Positions 24,198 through 32,797 of a stretch of 59,374 bases of DNA are shown here, in pieces (the stretch's first letter is position 1; each line of letters opens with the position of its first letter). Below the pieces are notes generated by a model. The model made no database searches, was not told the DNA's origin, and was given only the letters and a program-made list of their open reading frames with translations. This DNA is from CAYIHX01 sp964363305 (GTDB taxonomy: Bacteria > Bdellovibrionota > UBA1018), in NCBI GenBank assembly GCA_964363305.1, contig CAYIHX010000021.1, forward strand, positions 1-59,374, given 5' to 3'. The translations under genes and the position numbers were made by a program.

Positions 24198-25609
24198 CTA
24201 TTGCTGGCTTGGGCCTTGATACTGCTTCGTCCACTCAAGCACTTCACGGGTCTGGGCCAGGGTTGGCATCTCGCAGTAGAGGCGTACGACGGGCTCGGTG
24301 CCCGAGACGCGCACGAGGAGCCAGCCGCCGTTTCCGAAGAAAAATTTGATGCCGTCGAGGGTTTCGAAACGAGTCACGGCCAGGCCCGCGATGTGGGAGG
24401 GCCCGGGGGCCGCCCACCGGGCGACGAAGGCGTCGCGCTCTTCGGGCGCGACTTTCAGGTCCCAGCGTTCGTAGTGCAGCTCGCCGTAGTCATTTTGGAG
24501 CTGGGCGATGAGGGCTGCAAGGTTTGATTTGCGTTTGGCCATGCACTCCGCGATCAGCAAACCCATCATGAGGCCGTCGCGCTCGGGCAGGTAGGCGCTG
24601 ATGCCCAGACCGCCGGCTTCTTCTCCGCCCATGAGCACTTTTCCGGTCTGCATGCGCTCGGCGACGTGCTTGAAGCCGATGGGCAGGATTTCGAGGGGAA
24701 GTTCGAATTTTTTCGCGATGCGATCCACTCTCTCGCTCACTGCGTAGGTCTTGCAGACTTTGCCGTTCATCTGACGTGATTCGACGAGATATTCGAGCGC
24801 GATCGAAAAAATGAACTGGGCATCGATAAATTGACCATCGGGTCCACAGAGGCCGATCCGGTCGGCGTCTCCGTCGGTGATCAGGCCGAGGTCGAAGGTT
24901 TTCTCGCGAACGAGCTGCCTGAATTCCTCGGTGTTTTTCGCCGTGGGTTCGGGCGCGATCCCACGAAACGTCGAGTCCCGCTCGGGATGGAACTCGAAGG
25001 TCGGGCTTTCGGGAAGAATTCTGTGCAGCAGCCCGAGCCCCGCGCCGTGCATGGCATTGTACGCGAGGCGAAGTGGGGAGGAGGCGATGGCCTGGAGATC
25101 GATGAACGAGGCCACGTGGCGGAGGTACGGGGTGATGAGATCGACGTCGATGACGGCGCCGGACGACGGGCGGGAGGAGGCGGGTAAANNNNNNNNNNGG
25201 GTAAATCGAGCTCAGCCTCGATTTTCTTCAAGAGCGCGGCGGGCGCCGGGCCGCCGAAGTCTCCTTTGACTTTGAATCCGTTGAATTCGGGAGGATTGTG
25301 CGAAGCCGTGATGACGATGCCTGCGGCGAGCGCTCTTTGGACGACCGCGAGCGAGACGGCGGGCGTGGGGCAGCATTCGGTCGAGAGGTACACCGTCCAG
25401 CCGAGTTGTTCGAGGAGGGTCGCGGCTTGATAGGCGAAGCGCCCGGAATCTCTGCGTGTGTCGTAGCCGATCGCGATCCCATTATCGGCGCGGGGATGGC
25501 TCAGTAGCGCATTGCTCATGGCTCGGGTCATGCGTTCGACGTTTTCAGGGGTAAAATCTTGGCCCATGATGCCGCGCCAGCCGTCCGTACCGAATCGAAG
25601 AGTCGTCAT
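24198..25609 (-). CDS. Phosphoglucomutase/phosphomannomutase family protein
   Basis: The gene contains a 10-N gap (25189-25198), which breaks the apparent frame. Removing the Ns and one copy of the duplicated GGGTAAA (25182-25188 and 25199-25205) restores one 464-residue frame with no stop. Domain motifs are in order: phospho-serine loop IVITASHNPPEFNG (S103), Mg-binding TDGDADRIG, sugar-binding GGEEAGGLG and phosphate-binding RVSGTEPVVRLY. It interconverts hexose 1- and 6-phosphates; whether glucose, mannose or glucosamine is not clear. It supplies precursors for envelope glycans, matching the glycosyltransferases nearby. Confidence 0.93.
25189..25198. other. Assembly gap (10 N), probably a false gap
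   Basis: The same seven bases, GGGTAAA, stand on both sides. Overlapping the two copies joins the mutase reading frames without loss of any residue, which strongly suggests that the contig ends simply overlap here. Confidence 0.85.
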
Positions 25610-25637
25610 GGGTTTAACCTATGCTACAAAACCCCTC

Positions 25638-26582
25638 ATGGGCGATAAGAATACGGGGGTGACGCAAGGGTATCTGCATGGCTTTACTCCGGAGGAGCAG
25701 GATCGCCTCTTTGAGCAAGCTCGTTTTCTCGAGCCTTTTGTCTATGCCCAGCTGGATTATTCTGATCGCCATGACCTCCTTGAAATCGGTTGCGGCGTCG
25801 GAGCTCAGACCGACGTCCTTTTGCGGCGTTTTCCGGAATTAAAAATTACCGGGATCGACGCTTCGCCCATTCAAATTGAACGTGCCCGAGAGCGGCATTC
25901 GCCTGCGCTCGACTCGGGCCGTCTCGAGCTTCTGGTGGGGGATGCGTTGCATCTCCCGTTTTCCGAGCCCCGCTTCGATTCGGCTTTTGTTTGCTGGTTG
26001 CTCGAGCATGTGCGTGACCCGATCGAGATCCTGAAAGAAACGCGGCGGGTGCTGTTACCTGGCGCCTTGATCACGTGCTCCGAGGTGATGAACGCGACTT
26101 TTTTTGTGCATCCGTATAGTCCGCATACGCTTCAGTACTGGTTCGCGTTTAACGATCATCAATGGGAGCTGCAGGGCGACCCCTTTGTCGGTGCAAAGCT
26201 GGGCAATTACCTGCTTGCGGCCGGCTATTCCGACATCGTCACTACGCCTCGGACCTTTCATTTCGACAGTCGAAAGCCTGAGCAGCGTGCTCGTTTTATC
26301 GAATATTGGGCGAAGCTATTGCTGAGCGGCGCTCCGGGCTTACTCGAGGCAGGTAAAGTGACACCTGCCCTCGTCGAGGGGATGAAGGACGAACTCGCAA
26401 GGTTGAAGAACGACCCCGATGCGGTGTTTTTTTATTCGTTTATGCAGGCCCAGGCGGTGAATGGGCGGTGCTGGGGCACTGGTTTTGCCGCTCAGGATTC
26501 GGGGGAGGGTCGGGCGCTGGACAGCCTCTCCGTGTTCGGGGTTTCGCTAAATGCGAAATCAGCGGGGTCTCGGTCGGAGTGA
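25638..26582 (+). CDS. SAM-dependent class I methyltransferase
   Basis: I use the ATG at 25638 because upstream in-frame starts run into the divergent mutase gene. The 314-residue product has motif I LLEIGCGVGAQTDVLL (about residues 45-60), motif II ITGIDASPIQIERARE, motif post-II VGDALHLPF, and motif III FVCWLLEHVRDP. The C-terminal 150 residues, with a conserved Cys-poor helical region, differ from simple small-molecule methyltransferases. The substrate is not clear. It is 106 bases ahead of the GT9 glycosyltransferase on the same strand. Confidence 0.87.
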   Translation: MGDKNTGVTQGYLHGFTPEEQDRLFEQARFLEPFVYAQLDYSDRHDLLEIGCGVGAQTDVLLRRFPELKITGIDASPIQIERARERHSPALDSGRLELLVGDALHLPFSEPRFDSAFVCWLLEHVRDPIEILKETRRVLLPGALITCSEVMNATFFVHPYSPHTLQYWFAFNDHQWELQGDPFVGAKLGNYLLAAGYSDIVTTPRTFHFDSRKPEQRARFIEYWAKLLLSGAPGLLEAGKVTPALVEGMKDELARLKNDPDAVFFYSFMQAQAVNGRCWGTGFAAQDSGEGRALDSLSVFGVSLNAKSAGSRSE

Positions 26583-26590
26583 CTGCCCGG

Positions 26591-26613
26591 GGATTTCGTT
26601 TTTGGCGAAATCC
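26591..26613 (+). terminator. Hairpin between methyltransferase and glycosyltransferase
   Basis: GGATTTCG (26591-26598) and CGAAATCC (26606-26613) form an eight-base stem with a seven-base loop directly after the methyltransferase stop. There is no T-run after it, so it is at best a weak terminator or an mRNA 3'-end structure. Confidence 0.35.
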
Positions 26614-26688
26614 GGTTAGCTCAGAAATCCGGTGAGGCCTCTCAAAAACGGCCTTCAGAAAATATCTCCGCATGTCGAAAGAGAGGGG

Positions 26689-27855
26689 ATGACTCTCGGT
26701 TTCATGCAGCAGATCGACCGTTGGTTGGGCGTACCATTGGCGCGCCTGCTCGGTCTTTTTTCGGCGAAGCCGCGGGGGGGCTTTCTCGGGGGCGTCGCGC
26801 TCGTGCAGCCGCCTCGGCGCGTGATCTGTGCGAAATTTGTCGGTCTGGGCAGTGTGGCGCTTTCGCTGCCGCTGCTGGCGGCCTTGAAGGAGGCGGGCGT
26901 CGAGGTCCTCTTTTGGACTTTCGCAGGTAACGCGACGATTCTTGAAATCAGCGGGAGTGTCACCCGCGTGCTGAAGGTCAAGTCGACGGTTTGGGGTTTT
27001 CCGGTCACGCTGCTGTCAACGTTGCTGCAGGCGATTCGTTTCAAGCCCGACGCGTTTCTCGATCTCGAGCAGACCTCGAATGCTTCGGCTATTCTGGCGC
27101 GTCTCTCTGGGGCGCGAGTTCGCGTGGGGTTTCTTTCGGGCAAGGCCGTTCGTGAGCGGCTTTTTACACACCAGGTTTCTTTGGCCGGCGATCGCCACAT
27201 GAGTCATAACATGGCGCTGATGGCGCGCAGCATGGGGCTGAGTTTCCGGGAGCCCATTCAGCTTCCGCCGCTGCAACTTTCCCGTGTTGATTCGATCACG
27301 AACCGCAAGCTGATTGTGATCAATGCGAACACGAGCGATTTGGGCGCGACCCTTCGTCAGTGGCCGGAGGATTCGTGGGTAAAACTTTGCTCGCAGCTCC
27401 TGCAGGATGAAAGCGTCGATCTCGTTTTTCCGGGCGTGAGCACCGAACAGAAAAGGAATGCCGCCATCATCGAGAAGCTGGGGCAGGCCGCCGCCTCGAG
27501 CCGCGTAAGAAACGCCGCCGGTCGATCGTCGATCGAGCAGCTGTTGCGGATGTTGCAAGAAGCCTCACTGGTGGTCAGCGTCGATAGCGGGGTCATGCAT
27601 CTCGCGGCCTGGGCGGGTGCGCCGGTCGTGGGGTTGTTCGGTCCCGAGACGCCGATGCTTTACGCACCGCTGACCAAGCGCTCGAAGGTGCTCTGGGCGG
27701 CGCTGCCATGCAGCCCCTGTTGCACGGTCGCCACCGAGAAGCACACCCGATGCACGGACAATCAGTGCATGAAGCGCCTGAGCGTGGGCCAAGTGTACAT
27801 GGCTTGCACGTCACTTTTGCAGGAGACGAGCCGCGCGCCGCGTAGGGCGGCTTAG
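26689..27855 (+). CDS. GT9-family glycosyltransferase (heptosyltransferase-like)
   Basis: The ATG at 26689 has AGAGAGGGG just upstream. The 388-residue protein has the two Rossmann domains of glycosyltransferase family 9: ICAKFVGLGSVALSLPLLAAL at the N-terminus, TSNASAILARLSGARVRVGF, and in the C-terminal domain LVVSVDSGVMHLAAWAGAPVV and GLFGPETPMLYAPL. It would transfer a heptose or other sugar to LPS core or a similar glycan. A Cys-rich tail (LPCSPCCTVATEKHTRCTDNQC) is longer than usual but is seen in relatives. It closes the nearby methyltransferase cluster. Confidence 0.9.
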   Translation: MTLGFMQQIDRWLGVPLARLLGLFSAKPRGGFLGGVALVQPPRRVICAKFVGLGSVALSLPLLAALKEAGVEVLFWTFAGNATILEISGSVTRVLKVKSTVWGFPVTLLSTLLQAIRFKPDAFLDLEQTSNASAILARLSGARVRVGFLSGKAVRERLFTHQVSLAGDRHMSHNMALMARSMGLSFREPIQLPPLQLSRVDSITNRKLIVINANTSDLGATLRQWPEDSWVKLCSQLLQDESVDLVFPGVSTEQKRNAAIIEKLGQAAASSRVRNAAGRSSIEQLLRMLQEASLVVSVDSGVMHLAAWAGAPVVGLFGPETPMLYAPLTKRSKVLWAALPCSPCCTVATEKHTRCTDNQCMKRLSVGQVYMACTSLLQETSRAPRRAA

Positions 27856-27932
27856 TCTAAATGCGGGAAGGATGGGGTCATAGAGTAACCGGGGCGATTC
27901 GCTTTATATCGCGGTCTTTTCAGTGTTTGAAG

Positions 27933-27951
27933 TATATCAAAAAATGATGTA
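27933..27951. promoter_or_regulatory. Operator-like inverted repeat of the HigBA-like pair
   Basis: TATATCA (27933-27939) and TGATGTA (27945-27951) are inverted copies with one mismatch, separated by AAAAA, 11 bases before the toxin start at 27963. It is where the antitoxin would be expected to bind. Confidence 0.5.
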
Positions 27952-27962
27952 TCTTCACCGAG

Positions 27963-28250
27963 GTGTGGACCGTAAGAGTAGCACGAAAAGCGCTGAAGCA
28001 GCTTGATAGGCTTCCTGTGGTTATCCGAGAGCGGTTTGACCTCCTTTCGAAGGAGCTGGAGACGGCGGGTCCGATGAGAGTAAATTGGACTCACTTCGGA
28101 AGACTAAAAGGTTCAGGGAACGCGCTGCTCTACCATTGTCACATCAAATCGGGCCGTCCGACCTATGTTGTGTGTTGGGAGGTTCTGGATAAAGAAATCA
28201 AACTACTGGAGGTTTATTATGTCGGCACCCATGAAAAAGCGCCGTATTGA
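27963..28250 (+). CDS. RelE/HigB-family toxin
   Basis: A 95-residue protein with a GTG start. The N-terminus (WTVRVARKALKQLDRLPVVI) and the C-terminal strand (EIKLLEVYYVGTHEKAPY) are those of ParE/RelE/HigB-type ribosome-dependent mRNA endonucleases, with the basic and Tyr/His residues typical of the catalytic face. It overlaps the HTH antitoxin by 32 bases, and toxin-first order is the rule for HigBA. Confidence 0.87.
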   Translation: MWTVRVARKALKQLDRLPVVIRERFDLLSKELETAGPMRVNWTHFGRLKGSGNALLYHCHIKSGRPTYVVCWEVLDKEIKLLEVYYVGTHEKAPY

Positions 28251-28587
28251 GGTCGAGGTGAAGTCAGAGGGACGAACTATGCGTTTCACCGGCGTTCCTG
28301 CGGCTAAGGTGAAGCCCCTGTTGATTCTACTTAAGGGCTATGAAACGGAGTCTGTGCCATGGCGTGAAGTCGCTGGGGAGCGTATCAAAGGTTCAGGCGG
28401 GGAGGCTGCCCACATGGTGCGAGTAGCCCGTGAAAGACTGGGGATAACCCAGGTGAAGCTGGCTGAAAAGCTTCAGATGCCGCAGGGGAATATCTCCCAA
28501 ATCGAGAATGGAAAACGACCCGTTGGGAAGTCGTTGGCTAAACGGTTGGGAAAAATTTTTAACTTGGATTACCGAGTATTTTTGTAG
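28219..28587 (+). CDS. HTH antitoxin (HigA-like)
   Basis: The ATG at 28219 has an excellent GGAGG ribosome site. The 122-residue protein has a toxin-facing N-terminal half (KRRIEVEVKSEGRTMRFTG) and a C-terminal XRE HTH (VRVARERLGITQVKLAEKLQ, MPQGNISQIENGKRPV). The HTH at the C-terminus, not the N-terminus, is unusual for HigA and suits the reversed-order subfamily. It should repress the operon at the inverted repeat at 27933. Confidence 0.88.
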   Translation: MSAPMKKRRIEVEVKSEGRTMRFTGVPAAKVKPLLILLKGYETESVPWREVAGERIKGSGGEAAHMVRVARERLGITQVKLAEKLQMPQGNISQIENGKRPVGKSLAKRLGKIFNLDYRVFL

Positions 28588-28723
28588 CATCTGAACGGGG
28601 TAGAGCTAACGAACCTGAGAATCAAAACGCATCACAGGTGACGGATGTTGCGAATTCGTCCCGCCCGGCGCCACCCTCCTATCGGGAAAGACGGGGCGTT
28701 TTCAGCGTACTCCGTGTTGACTC

Positions 28724-28756
28724 TATTTACAGTTTACAAATTGTAAACTGTAAATA
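28724..28756. repeat. 33-bp AT-rich perfect palindrome
   Basis: Arms TATTTACAGTTTACAA (28724-28739) and TTGTAAACTGTAAATA (28741-28756) are perfect inverted repeats around one A. It sits 18 bases after the stop of the exported-protein gene (28775) and 137 bases after the HigBA-like pair. The stem is too AT-rich and has no T-run for a normal terminator. It looks like a protein-binding site. The rest of 28588-28774 shows nothing else. Confidence 0.85.
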
Positions 28757-28774
28757 AATAATTCCATTGCGGAT

Positions 28775-29266
28775 TTAACGAGCGGGGAGGGTCTCGATGA
28801 GAGCGTCTGTCAGATTGAGCAGTTGCTCGATCACCGCCCGAATTTCGGTGTTGGACATCGGTACCATGGGGTGCTCATTTGCGAGTCCGCGACAGTTGTT
28901 ATTGATCATGCCTTCGAAAGAGACTCCCAGGGACCAAACTGCGGGAAGGAAAGCTACCTCGTGGAGGGCGGCCCGAAGCGATTGGTTTTGAATGGTATGG
29001 CCTAAACCTGAAAACGTGTCGACGAGGACGTTGTAGGGAGTTTCAATGTTGCCGAGCTGGCGGCAAATCGTTTGTCGATCGATGGATTCAATGTTTTCAA
29101 GTTCGAGAAAGAATTGCGACTGCTGCTGAACGAGGTCTGCAGCAAAACGAAGATTGAGATGAACGAGGACACGGCTGGCGTCTTGCGCGAAGGCTTGTGG
29201 CATGGCGAGGGAGGCAAGCAAGGCAGTTCTGACGAATGACGTTGAAAAAATTTGTTTGAGACTCAT
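28775..29266 (-). CDS. Exported protein of unknown function
   Basis: The ATG at 29266 has GGAAGG upstream and opens a signal peptide ending near AFA (about residue 27). The 163-residue product has a helical mature part (LVQQQSQFFLELENIESIDR). Cysteines are at QTICRQL and NNNCRGL. No family is recognised. The TATAAC...TTATA palindrome at 29382 stands 116 bases upstream of the start. Confidence 0.72.
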   Translation of the reverse strand: MSLKQIFSTSFVRTALLASLAMPQAFAQDASRVLVHLNLRFAADLVQQQSQFFLELENIESIDRQTICRQLGNIETPYNVLVDTFSGLGHTIQNQSLRAALHEVAFLPAVWSLGVSFEGMINNNCRGLANEHPMVPMSNTEIRAVIEQLLNLTDALIETLPAR

Positions 29267-29381
29267 AAAACCTTCCGGGGAGATGTTTCGCGTTCGGAGA
29301 GAGAAACCCCCCTCCGTCGACGCGAGACCGTTAATAGTTGAGCGATTGTATATAGAATAACGAGAAGTGGCGCAAGCCAAA

Positions 29382-29400
29382 TATAACGCAATGCATTATA
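29382..29400. promoter_or_regulatory. Shared palindromic operator, copy 1
   Basis: TATAACGCAATGCATTATA, a near-perfect palindrome (consensus TATAAyGCAwTGCrTTATA) with one A/C-type deviation. Copies 2 and 3 are at 45393 and 49002, each before a minus-strand exported protein. Confidence 0.7.
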
Positions 29401-29427
29401 TTTTATTTATTCATAGTTTCCAGAAGG

Positions 29428-30312
29428 TTAGCTTGTTTTCCGCGCTACCCAGAGCCACTCTCCGAGGGAGAGCGGAATCGAGAGGCGTGCCACCGCCTGG
29501 GGCGTGAGGAGGCGCACGAGGCGGGCGATCCGTTGAAAGGGCCTGGGGCCGAAGTGGCTGCCGACGGCCAGGAAGTAGCTGATCGGGAATTTTTTTCGGA
29601 GCGGTCGGAGCGTCACGGTCTGAAGGCCCGCGCGGCGACCGAGTTCGCATACTGAGCTGCGAGAGAAATAGAAAAGATGCTCGACCTTGTACTGGAACCA
29701 CAGACGCCCCAGGAGCCGACGCGACCACGATTCGACGTTCGGAAAGGTGGCGATCACGATCGCTCCGGGCTCGAGGTGATTCGCGCTGAGTTGCGAAAGG
29801 GTCGCGACCGGATTTCGAAGGTGCTCCAGCAGGTCGAACAGCAGGAGGGCGTTGAACTTTCTGGGGTGCTGGGCCGCGATCCAGGTTTCGACGCTTTCTC
29901 GGATGACTTCACACTTCAGGTCCGCATAGTGCGCGAGGCTTTCAGGGTTCGACTCCACGGCCGTCATCCGGGCCGAGGGCCAGCGCTCCTGGACCGCGGC
30001 CGCGCAGTCCCCTTCGCCGGCTCCGAGCTCAAGAATGCTCTGTTCGGCCAGAGATCCGGCGTGCTCGCTCAGCAGGCGTCCGAAGAATTCCTTCTTCGGA
30101 CGAGCAGAAGGGGATTTTCGCTTTCCGTAATAGTTGAGATACTCTCTCGAGAGCCAATCATCCGGAGGTTGGGGCGCGAGGAATCGTACCCGGCAGGAAG
30201 TGCATTCCCGCAGCTGCAGGGCGACGTTTTGCCGTTGAGCGAAAGGCGCGATCCTGCGGGTTTCGCGCGACTCGCAGATCGGACAGGGAGCTGAGATGGG
30301 ATCGAAAGCCAA
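29428..30312 (-). CDS. SAM methyltransferase with N-terminal zinc ribbon
   Basis: A 294-residue protein with a TTG start and GGAGA ribosome site. Residues 10-45 have four cysteines (CPICES and CTSCRVRF), forming a zinc ribbon found in the Methyltransf_13-type sugar or lipid methyltransferases. The Rossmann core follows: ILELGAGEGDCAAAV, TAVESNPESLA, LLLFDLLEHLRNP. Such proteins act on sugar nucleotides or polyketide-like substrates. It is transcribed divergently from the membrane glycosyltransferase-like gene, and the two coding regions overlap at their 5' ends by 17 bases. Confidence 0.85.
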   Translation of the reverse strand: MAFDPISAPCPICESRETRRIAPFAQRQNVALQLRECTSCRVRFLAPQPPDDWLSREYLNYYGKRKSPSARPKKEFFGRLLSEHAGSLAEQSILELGAGEGDCAAAVQERWPSARMTAVESNPESLAHYADLKCEVIRESVETWIAAQHPRKFNALLLFDLLEHLRNPVATLSQLSANHLEPGAIVIATFPNVESWSRRLLGRLWFQYKVEHLFYFSRSSVCELGRRAGLQTVTLRPLRKKFPISYFLAVGSHFGPRPFQRIARLVRLLTPQAVARLSIPLSLGEWLWVARKTS

Positions 30313-31519
30313 TTTGAAGTTTCTCCGGCAGTGGGCAAGCAGTCCAGAATTCTGGGCCGTTTGCCTGCGTTTATTTTTTCTCGCTCTTCCCTTGGGAGTA
30401 TCCCACGGTGATGCCTACGACTTTCAGGCTATCGCGGACAATCTGGCCAATGGAAACGGTTTTTCTCGCTGTCTCACGAGTCCTTTCCCTCTCACCTCGG
30501 ATCGCCCACCACTTTTTCCCCTGTTGCTTGGCCTCGTCCAGTGGGTTGGGCTCCGCCATGTGCTGGGGGTGCCTTGGCTATTGAACCTGATCTTCGACCT
30601 TTTGGCGATCCGAGCCGCCCGCCGCTTGGGCCGCGCCACGGGCATGGCCCGTCCTCAGTATCTGCTTTGGCTGATCGCGCTGTGTCCGCTGCTGATCTTT
30701 TACGGGCGTTACCCCCTCGCGGAGAGTCTCGGCGTTTGGCTCTTCTTCGAATCGGCCGCGTTGCTGTTTATGCAAAAAGGGCTGCGGGCGGGCTTTTTTT
30801 TCGGGCTCCTGTCCCTCACTCGTTCGTACTATCTGCTTCTTCCGTTTTTTCTTTTCATTCCGAGGGCGCTTCCACAAATGAAAGGACGTTTTCTGGCCTG
30901 GGTGGTGCTGGGTTCATTGCTGGCCCCCTCGGTTTGGATCGGGCGGAATTTTATCCAATTCGGGAAGCCGTTATTCTCGCAAGGCGGCACCGCGGCTTTT
31001 CAGAGTTATGTCGGCTTTTGCCGCACGAATTTTTCCTGGTGGGATCAGGAGGACTACAACTGGATTTCGTCCCATCCGGTTTTTTCAGAGATGCTGGGCA
31101 GTCACTGCTTTACGCAGGAAAAAATGATGCAGATCGATCAACGGGGTTGGGTGCAGGTCGTGGACTGCATCGAGGCGGCCCCCGGCTCGGCGCTGAAGAA
31201 TGCTGCGGTCAAGACCTGGAACCTGTTTGTCGACTGGGGACAGGTGTTTCCCTATGACCCCGTCAGCTGGCCGATGCGAATGGCGATCGATGGGCTCTTT
31301 GTTTTGATCTGGGGCTTTGTGCTGTTCACTTTACTTCGCGACAAAAAAATCCTTCAGGGGTCGGCTGTTCGGTACGCGCTGCTGAGTACTTTTTACGTCC
31401 TTTGCACGACGGCGCCGTTCGCTATCGACGCGCGCTACCTGCTCGGGCCGGCCCTGCTGATGTTCAGTGTCGCGATGAGCGAACGAGCCGCTTCGTCATC
31501 CAGACGCCGTACCCGATGA
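30296..31519 (+). CDS. Membrane glycosyltransferase-like protein (GT39/PMT type)
   Basis: A 407-residue integral membrane protein with about nine or ten hydrophobic helices. HGDAYDFQAIADNLANGNGF in the first periplasmic loop carries the DxxxY/F-type acidic residue of lipid-linked sugar transferases of the ArnT/PMT superfamily. RPPLFPLLLGLVQWVG and the PLAESLGVWLFFESAAL helix also match. It would move a sugar from a polyprenyl phosphate to a protein or lipid in the periplasm. The donor is unknown. GGGAG precedes the ATG at 30296. It overlaps the end of the fucP-like gene by 56 bases. Confidence 0.75.
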   Translation: MGSKANLKFLRQWASSPEFWAVCLRLFFLALPLGVSHGDAYDFQAIADNLANGNGFSRCLTSPFPLTSDRPPLFPLLLGLVQWVGLRHVLGVPWLLNLIFDLLAIRAARRLGRATGMARPQYLLWLIALCPLLIFYGRYPLAESLGVWLFFESAALLFMQKGLRAGFFFGLLSLTRSYYLLLPFFLFIPRALPQMKGRFLAWVVLGSLLAPSVWIGRNFIQFGKPLFSQGGTAAFQSYVGFCRTNFSWWDQEDYNWISSHPVFSEMLGSHCFTQEKMMQIDQRGWVQVVDCIEAAPGSALKNAAVKTWNLFVDWGQVFPYDPVSWPMRMAIDGLFVLIWGFVLFTLLRDKKILQGSAVRYALLSTFYVLCTTAPFAIDARYLLGPALLMFSVAMSERAASSSRRRTR

Positions 31520-32735
31520 TGTAGAGGTAGCAGACGAGCGGAACGAGGAAGCCTTGCTGCAGACCGACGGAGTCGGTGAGCAGGCCCTGGAGGAGCGGCA
31601 CCACCGCGCCCCCGACGATCGCCGCGCAGAGGATTCCCGAGCCTTGCGCCGTGTGGGTTCCGAGGCCCTCGATGGCGAGGGTGAAGATCGTGGGGAACAT
31701 CACCGAATTGAAGAGGCCAATGGCCAGTACGGCCCACATGGCCACGGCTCCGCCCGAGGCCATGGTGAGGACGAGCAGAGCCACCGCGGCCGTGGCGTTG
31801 AATGCGAGGACCTTCGCGGGCGCGACGCGCGTCATGACCCACGAGCCGATGAAGCGGCCGACCATGGCGCCGCCCCAGTAGAAGGCGACGTAGTTGCCCG
31901 CGCTGGCATGATCGAGCCCCGCGATGGAGGATTCACCGAGGTAGTTCACCAGGAAGCTCCCGATGGCGACCTCGCCGCCGACGTAGGTGAAGATTCCGAG
32001 CGCGCCCCAGGTGAGCTGTGGAAACGCCCACGCGCTTTTTTTATCCGCGGCCGTGCTTCCCAACGCGGTTTCCGCCTCCTGAATCGCCGGCAGCTTGAAG
32101 AGGGCGATCGCGCCCGCGAGCGCGATCAGCGCGAACGACAGCAGAAAATAAGGGAGGCGGATCGATTGTGCCTTCTCCAGCGCGGTCATGGCGCCGGTGG
32201 TGGCGCCGAGAATCAGAAAGGAGCCGAAGAGTGGAGCGATCGTGGTTCCCAGTGAGTTGAAGGCTTGCGAAAGATTGAGGCGGCTCGATGCGGTGCGTGC
32301 CGGTCCTAGCACGGCGACATAGGGGTTTGCGGCGACCTGAAGGACGGTGATTCCCGCAGCGAGAATGAAGAAGCCGGTCAGGAAGATCGGAAAAGAGAGA
32401 AAGATCGCGGCCGGCTGGAAAAGGAGGGTGCCGAAGGCGGCGACGAGCAGGCCCGCGATCATTCCTCGCTTGTAGCCCAATTTTTCTACGATTTTTCCGG
32501 CGGGCAGCGACACGAGAAAGTAGGCTGAGAAAAAGCAGAATTGCACCATCATGGCCTGCGCATAGCTGAGATCGAAGACGCCTTTCAGATGCGGAATGAG
32601 AATATCGTTCATGCAGGTGAGGAAACCCCACATGAAGAACAGCGCCGTGACGACTCCGAAGGCCATCTGGGTACCGGAATCGGAGGAACGCATCGCGCTA
32701 GATCTAGATACTGCCTGAGTGGAGAGGTGAGCCAT
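31464..32735 (-). CDS. Sugar:H+ symporter of the FucP family
   Basis: A 423-residue major facilitator with 12 expected helices. LFFMWGFLTCMNDILIPHLK, FFSAYFLVSLPAGKIVEKLG and ILAAGITVLQVAANPYVAVLG are conserved in L-fucose/glucose/galactose permeases, and the Asp/Asn pair in NDILIPHLK is the proton site. The exact sugar is not fixed by the sequence. It lies divergent to the carbohydrate-active fusion at 32798, which suggests that it imports the sugar released there. Confidence 0.9.
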   Translation of the reverse strand: MAHLSTQAVSRSSAMRSSDSGTQMAFGVVTALFFMWGFLTCMNDILIPHLKGVFDLSYAQAMMVQFCFFSAYFLVSLPAGKIVEKLGYKRGMIAGLLVAAFGTLLFQPAAIFLSFPIFLTGFFILAAGITVLQVAANPYVAVLGPARTASSRLNLSQAFNSLGTTIAPLFGSFLILGATTGAMTALEKAQSIRLPYFLLSFALIALAGAIALFKLPAIQEAETALGSTAADKKSAWAFPQLTWGALGIFTYVGGEVAIGSFLVNYLGESSIAGLDHASAGNYVAFYWGGAMVGRFIGSWVMTRVAPAKVLAFNATAAVALLVLTMASGGAVAMWAVLAIGLFNSVMFPTIFTLAIEGLGTHTAQGSGILCAAIVGGAVVPLLQGLLTDSVGLQQGFLVPLVCYLYIIGYGVWMTKRLVRSSRH

Positions 32736-32797
32736 GAGAGCGATGTAAGTGAGGGGCCCCCCTTTGTCAAAGTTCCGTTCTGTGCAAAGGTCAGTTC

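Noticed and set aside
28724..28756. BirA-type biotin operator
   Set aside because: The half-sites TTGTAAAC/GTTTACAA occur in the reverse order and without the usual spacer; no biotin gene is adjacent.
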